Shown piece after piece: positions 1-5,021 of a DNA stretch of 5,602 nucleotides. Source of the DNA: Pseudomonadota bacterium (GTDB lineage: Bacteria; Desulfobacterota; Desulfobulbia; Desulfobulbales; SURF-16); NCBI GenBank assembly GCA_030597865.1, contig JAUVQZ010000188.1, forward strand, positions 1-5,602. Reading direction: 5' to 3'. How positions within the stretch are numbered: position 1 is the stretch's first letter; each line of letters begins with the position of its first letter. A program made the position numbers and the translations under genes. The notes beneath the pieces were generated by a model, which did no database searches, was not told the origin of the DNA, and was given only the letters and a program-made list of their open reading frames with translations.

Positions 1-1043
1 GCCTTGAGGTTGACCTGGACCTGGTTGACCCCGGCAAGGTCATATTCCACCGGATCCTCAACGGTAACGATGTTTTTGTCAGGGGAATTTATCTTGTTTA
101 AGGCGCCGTAGAGGGTGGTGGTCTTGCCACTGCCGGTGGGGCCGGTGACCAGGATGATCTCGTGGGGCATGGCAAGATGCTCCCTGAAGATTTTTTCCTG
201 TTCCGCCTCAAAACCAAGGTCGGCGAGGGCAATTTTCACCCTGCTCTTGTCCAGCAGGCGCATGACTACCTTTTCGCCGTTTCTAAGGGGTAGAATCGAC
301 ACCCTGATATCAAACTCCTTACCGGAGATGGGCAGCTCAATGCGGCCATCCTGGGGTTTGCGCCGTTCACCAATATCAAGCTGGCTCATGATTTTGATTC
401 TGGAAATGAGGTTGGGATGCATCTCCAGGGGGTAGTCGCGGATTTCTTTTAACAGGCCATCCACCCGGCAACGCACCCTGACCCCATGGACATCGGGCTC
501 AATGTGAATATCACTGGCCTCAGCCCGCACCGCCTGGATGAGAATGTCATTGATGGCAGCCACGGCCTCGCTCTCATCGCCATCGCCAGTGGGGCCAGCG
601 CCCGGCATGGTTGCCATGCCACCATACTGCTGGTCAATGGCAGCGCCCAGAAGGGAGTCCATGGCCACACAGGGCACCAGGGTTTCTTTGAGATGCTGGG
701 AGGCGGCATCAATGGCAAAGATATTTAAGGGGTCGGCCAGGGCCACGAGGATCTCGCCGGGCCGCTTGCCAATGGCCAGTAATTTGTTTTTGCGGGCGAT
801 GCTTTCAGGGATGGTGGCAACAATCTCGGGGTCGAGGACAATCTTGTTGAGATCAACATAGGGGATCTGCAGCTGTCTGGACAGGGTGCGGGCCACCGCC
901 TCTTCCGTTACAAAACCCAGGTCGAGCAGGGCCTGGCCCAGCTTGACATCATTTTGCCGGCCGAATTTGAGGGCCTGGCCCAACTGGGCACTGGTGATGA
1001 GGCCGCCATCAACCAATATGTCGCCAAAACGTTTTTTTGCCAT
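1..1043 (-). CDS. mshE: MshE/GspE/PilB-type pilus assembly ATPase, N-terminal 347 residues (C-terminus off window)
   Basis: This is a hexameric cytoplasmic motor ATPase of the secretion superfamily, expected to drive pilin or pseudopilin polymerisation at the inner membrane. It starts at ATG 1043-1041 and is still open at base 1, so Walker B, the His box and the C-terminus lie outside the window. Residues 5-57 carry two MshEN-type motifs, one beginning RFGDIL at 5 and one beginning KLGQAL at 34. Each is 24 residues long with a 5-residue spacer, the layout known for cyclic-di-GMP binding. A typical T2SSE N-terminal domain follows to about residue 145, then a Gly/Asp-rich linker (about 145-160). 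The ATPase core shows ASDIHIE (176-182), Walker A GPTGSGKT (301-308) and the Asp-box segment TVEDPVEY (327-334). The upstream ribosome site is weak (AAG six bases before ATG), but the start fits the conserved MAKKRFG-like N-terminus. It lies 248 bp downstream of mshM. PilB or GspE are alternative names; MshE is favoured by gene order. Confidence 0.93.
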   Translation of the reverse strand, partial: MAKKRFGDILVDGGLITSAQLGQALKFGRQNDVKLGQALLDLGFVTEEAVARTLSRQLQIPYVDLNKIVLDPEIVATIPESIARKNKLLAIGKRPGEILVALADPLNIFAIDAASQHLKETLVPCVAMDSLLGAAIDQQYGGMATMPGAGPTGDGDESEAVAAINDILIQAVRAEASDIHIEPDVHGVRVRCRVDGLLKEIRDYPLEMHPNLISRIKIMSQLDIGERRKPQDGRIELPISGKEFDIRVSILPLRNGEKVVMRLLDKSRVKIALADLGFEAEQEKIFREHLAMPHEIILVTGPTGSGKTTTLYGALNKINSPDKNIVTVEDPVEYDLAGVNQVQVNLK

Positions 1044-1076
1044 TGTCTGCTTAGCTGCCTGGGAGGTTTGTTTGAT

Positions 1077-1107
1077 GAGAAGTTGTGTAATGAGAAGTTG
1101 AGAAGTA
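1077..1107 (+). repeat. GAGAAGTT repeat copies, inverted relative to the octamer array
   Basis: Three related octamers occur here on the plus strand: GAGAAGTT at 1077-1084 and 1092-1099, and GAGAAGTA at 1100-1107, followed by more purine-rich sequence to about 1134. They are the reverse complement of the AACTTCTC units at 1203-1218. Bases 1093-1106 (AGAAGTTGAGAAGT) pair perfectly over 14 bp with 1204-1217, leaving a 97-base spacer. In the mshM-mshE transcript this could form a long stem-loop just before the mshE start region. Confidence 0.75.
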
Positions 1108-1135
1108 AGAAGGTAAGAAATAAGTAGAAGGAAGA

Positions 1136-1149
1136 TTGTTAATTAACAA
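1136..1149. repeat. Perfect 14-bp palindrome TTGTTAATTAACAA
   Basis: The sequence TTGTTAATTAACAA is its own reverse complement, with 7-base half-sites and no spacer. It lies 93 bp upstream of the mshE start, roughly central between the two inverted repeat arms. AT-rich perfect dyads of this size are typical of dimeric transcription-factor operators, but no regulator gene is in the window and no clear promoter overlaps it. A regulatory role is inference only. Confidence 0.5.
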
Positions 1150-1156
1150 AGGTATA

Positions 1157-1184
1157 CCGCAAGATCCGCAGAGTGTCGCAGATT
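1157..1184. repeat. Three degenerate CCGCAGAKT-like 9-mers
   Basis: CCGCAAGAT (1157-1165), CCGCAGAGT (1166-1174) and TCGCAGATT (1176-1184) are near-tandem imperfect copies of one unit. They lie in the spacer between the two arms of the larger inverted repeat. Short degenerate repeats of this CGCAGA kind are seen between genes in various bacterial genomes. With only three copies, chance or decay cannot be excluded. Confidence 0.35.
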
Positions 1185-1202
1185 GCAGGGAGCCTTATTC
1201 CC

Positions 1203-1303
1203 AACTTCTCAACTTCTTACTTCCCAAATTCTCAAATTCCAAATTCTCAAATTCTCAAATTCTCAAATTCTCAAATTCTCAAATTCTTACTTCACAAATT
1301 CTC
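1203..1303. repeat. AAATTCTC octamer tandem array overlapping the 3' end of mshM
   Basis: This is a short-period tandem array. Five perfect head-to-tail AAATTCTC copies span 1241-1280. One more perfect copy lies at 1226-1233 with a 7-base copy after it (1234-1240), a broken copy at 1281-1286, and an outlying perfect copy at 1296-1303. The left end grades into the variants AACTTCTC (1203-1210) and AACTTCTT (1211-1218), separated from the main array by TACTTCCC-like sequence; a similar TACTTCAC interruption occurs at 1288-1295. Because 8 is not a multiple of 3, gain or loss of copies would shift any reading frame running through the array. The rightmost copy lies inside the coding end of mshM. 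Confidence 0.9.
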
Positions 1304-2149
1304 ATTTTGTAATCTTCCCCAAAAATTAAAGAGTGGTGTCATGTCCAGGGAGTCGGCGGCATCTTTTATGCTCTTTTTGTCAATATGCTGCTTCTGGGCG
1401 GCATAGGACATGAGCAGGGCCCGGCTCATCAGCTTATTTATAAGACGCGGGGTGCCGTTGGTGTAACGGTAAATTATCTTGTTGACGCCGGGATGGGGGG
1501 TCAAGTCTGCCCGTCCCACCCGGTTGAGCCTAAAGTTTATATAGGCTGCCATTTCAGGGCGTGACAGGGGTTTTAATGTCTCTGAAATGGTGATCCGTTG
1601 CCGGAGCTGGCGCAGGGAGGATTTATAGATCTTTGCCTTGAGCTCGGGTTGGCCGACCAGCAAAATCTGCATGAGTTTCTGTTTGTCAGTTTCAAAATTT
1701 GATAAGAGACGGAGCTGCTCAATGGAATCCTCCGGCAGGTTCTGGGCCTCGTCAATAATGACCAGCAGGCGTTTACCAAGGGGGTTACGGCCCAGCAGAT
1801 AGTCATAGATCTGTTGAAAGAGTGCCGGGGCGCTCATGGTGCTGCTCTCCTGGTCAACGGCATCGAGGTCCTGAAGAATGGCAAAGAGCAGGTCCCGGGG
1901 CGTGAGCTGGGGAGAGATGATATAGGCCGTCTCATAATGGCTGTGCAGGTAGTTGCCCAGTTTACGTAGCAACATGGTCTTGCCCGTCCCCACCTCGCCA
2001 TAGATCATCAGAAAGCCCTCACCCGTATCAAGGCCGTAGCGAACCACCTCGGCCACGGCAGAATGGGAGCGGGAAGGAAAGTAGAAGTCGCGATCTGGAG
2101 TAAGGCGAAACGGCTCTTCCTTTATGCCAAAGAAGCTCAGGTGATTCAT
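1292..2149 (-). CDS. mshM: MshM/ExeA-type AAA ATPase (GspA-like accessory protein)
   Basis: This 285-residue cytoplasmic AAA ATPase is of the ExeA/GspA and MshM family. ExeA, with its partner ExeB, helps place and assemble the secretin through the cell wall; the role of MshM proteins is less clear. The N-terminal FFGIKEEPFRLTPD (6-19) is diagnostic for the family. Walker A is GEVGTGKT (51-58), Walker B LLVIIDEA (128-135, with D133 and E134), the sensor-1 region LVGQPEL (164-170), a candidate arginine finger RQLRQR (180-185), and sensor 2 GTPRLIN (232-238). It lacks the membrane segment and peptidoglycan-binding domain of full-length ExeA, and the length suits MshM. The start at 2149 has a weak GGG four bases upstream. 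It sits 328 bp after the secretin gene, so it may have its own promoter. Its last sense codons (GAG AAT TTG) and stop lie in an octamer repeat, so the natural C-terminus may have been altered. Confidence 0.93.
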   Translation of the reverse strand: MNHLSFFGIKEEPFRLTPDRDFYFPSRSHSAVAEVVRYGLDTGEGFLMIYGEVGTGKTMLLRKLGNYLHSHYETAYIISPQLTPRDLLFAILQDLDAVDQESSTMSAPALFQQIYDYLLGRNPLGKRLLVIIDEAQNLPEDSIEQLRLLSNFETDKQKLMQILLVGQPELKAKIYKSSLRQLRQRITISETLKPLSRPEMAAYINFRLNRVGRADLTPHPGVNKIIYRYTNGTPRLINKLMSRALLMSYAAQKQHIDKKSIKDAADSLDMTPLFNFWGRLQNENL

Positions 2150-2219
2150 TGCCCAATATTGTTTTTCATGTGATTACCGAGGAACTTCAGCCAATGAAGT
2201 GGGACATTCTGGTATGTAT

Positions 2220-2249
2220 ATTATTCCTCAAGACATCGCTCTGCGCCAA
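2220..2249 (-). promoter_or_regulatory. Candidate sigma70-type promoter for mshM
   Basis: Reading the minus strand, TTGGCG (2249-2244, four of six bases of the -35 consensus) is followed after 18 bases by AATAAT (2225-2220, five of six bases of the -10 consensus). Transcription would begin near 2213, giving a leader of about 64 bases before the mshM ATG. The large repeat-filled gap upstream makes a local promoter plausible. The match is modest and found by eye only. Confidence 0.3.
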
Positions 2250-2255
2250 AAAAGA

Positions 2256-2360
2256 TTGATGGCCTCGCAAAAAGTCCGGTACGGCCATCGGTACAGTGCC
2301 TATCTTCCTGATTTACCGTCGTCAGGATTAATCGACAGAGACTTTTTACGGGAGCATCAA
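2256..2360. mobile_element. MITE-like element with imperfect terminal inverted repeats
   Basis: A stretch of about 105 bp is bounded by 21-base imperfect inverted repeats at 2256-2276 and 2340-2360. Seventeen of 21 positions match. The inner end of each arm reads AAAAAGTC or its complement GACTTTTT, and the outer end TTGATG or CATCAA. There is no coding sequence inside. The arms resemble the GGCCTCGTAAAAAGTC family that I recall as a dispersed repeat in Desulfobacterota genomes. I did not find a clear target-site duplication. It may be a non-autonomous transposon remnant; an alternative is a simple dispersed hairpin repeat. Confidence 0.55.
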
Positions 2361-2433
2361 GATTAAGACACAGAACGTCCAGACAAACGCGATACCGCAT
2401 AACAGCGAAGCGGTGTCTGGTGTCGCGAGATAC

Positions 2434-2505
2434 TGAGCCTGTTGAAGGCGTTTCGACAGGCTCAACGAACGACATTTTCAACCACCGGTCCCTGAGCCTG
2501 TCGAA
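2434..2505. repeat. Cluster of three GAGCCTGTCGAA palindromic (REP-like) repeat copies
   Basis: The 13-mer TGAGCCTGTCGAA occurs on the plus strand at 2493-2505 (exact) and 2434-2446 (one change, GTT for GTC), and inverted at 2452-2464 as TTCGACAGGCTCA (exact). Copies 1 and 2 form a hairpin with a 5-base loop and 12 of 13 Watson-Crick pairs. Copies 2 and 3 form a perfect 13-bp stem with a 28-base loop. Copy 3 is framed by CCC and GGG (2490-2508) and lies within the secretin coding end. This core is a widely scattered REP-like repeat in many unrelated bacteria. At the 3' end of the secretin mRNA such stems could slow 3' decay or weaken read-through; there is no U-tract, so it is not a classical terminator. 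Confidence 0.85.
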
Positions 2506-3887
2506 GGGTTTATTTTTCTATCTTCTGGGGTCATATAGATTTCCGGAAGAAATTCTTTATGGACATCCTTGCCCAGGGCTTTATCAACAAGGGCGTCACG
2601 CTCCTTGGCCCGGGCGGCGATTTCGTCCATGGAAACAATGGTGGGGGTAAGGAAGATCATTAACTCATAATTTTCCTGGGTTCGCTCTTTATTCCTGAAG
2701 AGGTTGCCGAGGATGGGCAGGGCAGAGAGACCAGGGACACCTCCCCTGCCAATATCATCGCCACTGACATGGATGCCGCCGATAACCACGGTGACCTGGT
2801 CTTCAAGGAAGAGATTGGTGGATATTTCCTGGCGGTTGATCAGGGGCTCGCCACCCACGGCATTTGACTGATCAATACTGTCGTTGGTGACATGGACATC
2901 AAGGTTGACAAAGGTGTTCTTGATGATCTTCGGGGTCACCTTGAGGCTGAGGTTGGCCTCACGGAATAAGGTGTTAATCACTGTGCTGGACTGGGAGGTG
3001 TAGGGCACCTCTTTGCCCTGTTTGATCTCGGCCTCGTGGCCGTCAAGGACAAGCAGGGACGGGGTGGAGAGGACTTGGAGCAGGTTGTCCTGGGCCATGG
3101 CCTGCAGTTCAATATTGAGGTTGACGTTGTCCCAGATGAAACCAATATCCATGGCAGAGGTTGCGGCGGATATGCCAAGATCAGAGACAATGTCCCCGGT
3201 AATGGTGACAGGATTGCCATTTTTCCAGCCAGCGGTGATGGGATGGTTAAGATTGTCCGCCCCCCATTTGATGCCCAGTTGCTTCCGGCCTTCCTTGCTG
3301 ACCACAACCACCCTGGCCTTGATATGGATCTGGGGAATTGGTCTGTCAATCTGGGCCAGCATATCCTTGATGTCCTCGACATTGGCCTCCTGGTCCTTGA
3401 TGAGAAGGCAGCTGTCATTATTGGTGACCGTGATGACGCCCTGGTCACTGAGCAGGTGGTCGAGCTGGTCCTTGAGTTTTGCACTATTGCCGTAATCGGT
3501 GCAGATACGTTCAGTAATGATGCCCTTGCGCGCTTTATTATAGGCCTCTTCGGTCTCCACAAATATGGCGCTCTTTGTCTCTGAATAGTGGAGGTTCTTG
3601 GCCTCAACAATCAGTTCAAAGACATCGTAGAGGGATACCTTGTTCATTTCAAAGGAAATGGTGTCCTGGATGGAGTCAGATACATAGATGTTGATCCCGG
3701 CCTGTCTGCCAATGGCCCGCAGCAGGGTGGTGACCTCAAGATTCTCACACTGTAGGGTGGCGGGATAGGCGCGCAGCTTATCCACCAGGACAGTGTCCTG
3801 TGCTGCCCCGGCAAGGGGGGGCATGATAAGGAGGTGGAGGATGAGAAGGCATGTAGCGAGAAGATGTGGGTGCTTATTTCTTGTCAT
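2478..3887 (-). CDS. mshL: MshL/PilQ-type outer-membrane secretin
   Basis: This 469-residue protein would form the multimeric outer-membrane channel through which the pilus or secreted substrate passes. A signal peptide covers about residues 1-29, with a hydrophobic core at 9-25 and an AGAA-type cleavage region. An STN-type domain follows (about 48-100), then one secretin N1/KH-like domain (about 122-182). The secretin barrel domain runs from about 185 to 418 and ends in the hallmark VPGLSALPILGNLFR (384-398) and LMIFLTPTIV (409-418). It is short compared with PilQ and lacks extra N-domains and AMIN domains. The start codon overlaps the stop of the upstream gene by one base (TGATG), indicating translational coupling, with AAGGG nearby as ribosome site. 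The C-terminal residues 461-466 (PSTGSG) are encoded by a dispersed GAGCCTGTCGAA-type repeat, so the last nine residues are probably not ancestral. Confidence 0.95.
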   Translation of the reverse strand: MTRNKHPHLLATCLLILHLLIMPPLAGAAQDTVLVDKLRAYPATLQCENLEVTTLLRAIGRQAGINIYVSDSIQDTISFEMNKVSLYDVFELIVEAKNLHYSETKSAIFVETEEAYNKARKGIITERICTDYGNSAKLKDQLDHLLSDQGVITVTNNDSCLLIKDQEANVEDIKDMLAQIDRPIPQIHIKARVVVVSKEGRKQLGIKWGADNLNHPITAGWKNGNPVTITGDIVSDLGISAATSAMDIGFIWDNVNLNIELQAMAQDNLLQVLSTPSLLVLDGHEAEIKQGKEVPYTSQSSTVINTLFREANLSLKVTPKIIKNTFVNLDVHVTNDSIDQSNAVGGEPLINRQEISTNLFLEDQVTVVIGGIHVSGDDIGRGGVPGLSALPILGNLFRNKERTQENYELMIFLTPTIVSMDEIAARAKERDALVDKALGKDVHKEFLPEIYMTPEDRKINPSTGSGTGG

Positions 3888-4351
3888 CAGCGGTTCCCTT
3901 GGCGACTTGGTTGGCTGCCAAAATCTATGTCTAATGTGTCAAATTTGATGGTGTGGGCCCTGGCATTTTTAGACAGAGAGACCCTGGTCCGGGTAATGTT
4001 GGTGATCAGGGCCCCATCAACCATATCGCCAATGGTAACAAGCTGGCTGTTAATGACGGCCTGGGGATTGGTTTGGCTCCAAACAATACCCTGCAAGGTA
4101 AAATCGACAAAGATATCCTGCTCGGCCTCGGCAATCTGGCGCAGCCGGACACGCTGGGTGGTCGGCCAGTTAAAGGGATCCCTGTCCGGGGCCTGACTGG
4201 TGACCAGCATGGTGCCGGGGTTCAGATCCACCATCTTGAAATTATTGCCGGACCCTTCACGGGCCGCAGCCGGGGTTGGGGCAATCTGGCAAAGGCAGGC
4301 CAGAATGGCGATCAGGACTTTGTGGGCTAAAGGAGGATTCCTAAAATACAT
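3887..4351 (-). CDS. PilP/MshK-like exported pilus assembly protein
   Basis: This is a small periplasmic protein of 154 residues, placed between the PilO-like gene and the secretin as PilP and MshK are. Residues 1-30 form a signal peptide (charged start, hydrophobic core 12-20, cleavage near PAAA). A flexible segment follows with RDPFNWP (57-63), like the RDPF motif before the folded domain of PilP. A beta-rich domain LQGIVWSQTNPQAVINSQ (86-102) to about 137 resembles the HR/PilP fold of GspC, GspB and PilP, which touches the secretin N-domains. I chose ATG at 4351 over an in-frame ATG seven codons upstream (4372) because GGAGG sits six bases before it and the signal peptide is then normal. 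The gene overlaps the upstream gene by 11 bp and the secretin by 1 bp. ILAC (16-19) is a poor lipobox, so lipidation as in some PilP proteins is unlikely but possible. Confidence 0.8.
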   Translation of the reverse strand: MYFRNPPLAHKVLIAILACLCQIAPTPAAAREGSGNNFKMVDLNPGTMLVTSQAPDRDPFNWPTTQRVRLRQIAEAEQDIFVDFTLQGIVWSQTNPQAVINSQLVTIGDMVDGALITNITRTRVSLSKNARAHTIKFDTLDIDFGSQPSRQGNR

Positions 4352-5003
4352 TGGTAACCTCCAGGCGGCCAAGATCTACCTTGAAGTTGACCTGCGCTTT
4401 TTCAGCGGGATCATCGGAATGTACTGCCAGTTCAATCCTGTCAAGAAAGCCAATCTCAGGGCTTGTTTCAAGAAAGGAGAGGTATTGAAAGATATTTTCA
4501 AAATGACTCTTGCCCTCAATATGAACGGGAAACAGTGTGAAGCCCTCAAGGGAGCGAGGGTCCTTCTGGCTCATCTTTAAGAGATCCTGTTGCATATCCA
4601 CCGGCGCTGAGGTGGCCAGGGTGAAAATAACCTGATGGAAGCGGTCATCATTGCCCTGTTTCTGCCATTGTTCGCGAAGCAGTTCTTCCTGCAGGGTAAG
4701 AATGGCCAGGGTATGCTCCTTCTTCTTTATGTCCTGGGTCAGTTTCTGGAGATGGCCGGCCAGGACATCCGCCTGGCCAACAGTGGCCTGGCCCTGGATA
4801 TCTTGGATATGCGCCTGTCTTTTTGCCACTGTCTCCTGGCGCGGCTCAATAAAAAGAACATATGCCCCATAGGCGCAAACAACACAGATGATGATGGTGA
4901 GGACAAGCTGACGCACCTGTAGGGCGAGTTCCGGATCGGAACGCATGAGAAAGAAGCCTTTTTTAAGGGCTGTTGGGATGTCTTGGGCTTTAAATGTCTT
5001 CAT
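4341..5003 (-). CDS. PilO/MshJ-like inner-membrane pilus assembly protein
   Basis: This 220-residue bitopic protein has a PilO/GspM-like layout: a cytoplasmic tail (1-31), a single membrane segment (about 32-52), a periplasmic coiled coil (about 55-115) and a C-terminal ferredoxin-like half. The last part includes GFTLFPVHIEGKSHFENIFQ (154-173) and FLDRIEL (186-192), typical of the PilO fold. PilO pairs with PilN to form the periplasmic stalk ring that connects the motor with the secretin. The start at 5003 lies 18 bases after the PilN-like stop. No Shine-Dalgarno sequence is visible before it, so translation probably depends on termination-reinitiation from the upstream gene. The 3' end overlaps the next gene by 11 bp and contains its start codon. 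By position it corresponds to mshJ; sequence alone supports PilO-like. Confidence 0.85.
   Translation of the reverse strand: MKTFKAQDIPTALKKGFFLMRSDPELALQVRQLVLTIIICVVCAYGAYVLFIEPRQETVAKRQAHIQDIQGQATVGQADVLAGHLQKLTQDIKKKEHTLAILTLQEELLREQWQKQGNDDRFHQVIFTLATSAPVDMQQDLLKMSQKDPRSLEGFTLFPVHIEGKSHFENIFQYLSFLETSPEIGFLDRIELAVHSDDPAEKAQVNFKVDLGRLEVTNVF
4358..4362 (-). promoter_or_regulatory. Shine-Dalgarno GGAGG deciding the start of the PilP/MshK-like gene
   Basis: On the minus strand GGAGG (4362-4358) is followed by the six bases TTACCA and then ATG (4351-4349). It lies inside the end of the PilO-like coding region. It favours this ATG over the in-frame ATG at 4372, which would precede the ribosome site. 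Confidence 0.75.
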
Positions 5004-5021
5004 TAAGCACGGTGCGGTTGA

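Larger units (their letters stand above)
1044..1291. other. Intergenic region between mshM and mshE, rich in repeats
   Basis: This 248-bp gap between the stop of mshM and the start of mshE holds no gene I can support; mshN would be expected here in the Vibrio MSHA locus. From left to right it contains purine-rich GAGAAGTT-type copies (1077-1107), a perfect 14-bp palindrome (1136-1149), three degenerate copies of a CCGCAGAKT-like 9-mer (1157-1184), and the pyrimidine-rich octamer array (from 1203, running into the end of mshM). On the transcribed strand a weak promoter-like pair, GCGACA and TATACC with a 17-base spacer, can be read within the 9-mer region, but it is too poor to list separately. 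No rho-independent terminator with a U-tract is visible, so mshE may still be co-transcribed with mshM. Confidence 0.7.
2150..2477. other. Intergenic region between secretin and mshM, filled with repeats
   Basis: This 328-bp gap contains no gene I can support. From the secretin side it holds two copies of a GAGCCTGTCGAA-type repeat (2434-2464; a third copy lies inside the secretin end), about 70 bases of unassigned sequence, a MITE-like element (2256-2360), a promoter-like pair directed at mshM (2220-2249) and an ordinary leader (2150-2219). A minus-strand frame of 86 codons spans 2221-2481, but it is made mostly of repeat DNA and has no family resemblance. The gap contrasts with the overlapping junctions upstream and looks like a repeat-expanded junction. 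Confidence 0.75.

Noticed and set aside
115..861. Plus-strand and second minus-strand frames opposite or within mshE
   Set aside because: They overlap the mshE frame, which shows conserved ATPase motifs throughout, so these are shadows.
1203..1303. CRISPR-like array
   Set aside because: The units are 8 bp and directly adjacent, without the 20-50 bp repeats and unique spacers of a CRISPR array.
1173..1406. Plus-strand frame of 77 codons through the octamer array
   Set aside because: It is composed mainly of the SQIPNSQILKF repeat translation and the antisense of mshM. It has no ribosome site.
2150..2200. Possible sigma54 promoter upstream of mshM
   Set aside because: A TGGC is present on the minus strand, but no GC-type -12 element occurs at the required distance.
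2434..2464. Rho-independent terminator after the secretin gene
   Set aside because: The hairpin is strong, but no run of U follows on the transcribed strand, and the stem belongs to a dispersed repeat family.
2221..2481. Minus-strand frame of 86 codons between the secretin and mshM
   Set aside because: It runs through the REP-like copies and the MITE-like element. The N-terminal SFVEPVETPSTGS-like sequence is a translation of the repeat, and the rest has no recognisable family or ribosome site.
3013..3584. Two plus-strand frames of 160 and 182 codons opposite the secretin
   Set aside because: They are antisense shadows of the secretin coding sequence, with no ribosome site or family resemblance.
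2978..3610. Long minus-strand frame of 210 codons inside the secretin gene
   Set aside because: It is out of frame with a well-supported secretin, is rich in Arg/Pro/Ser as expected of a shadow frame, and has no domain signature.
4352..4372. Upstream ATG (4372) as start of the PilP/MshK-like gene
   Set aside because: It would place the GGAGG ribosome site inside the gene and add seven residues to an already complete signal peptide. No good ribosome site precedes it.
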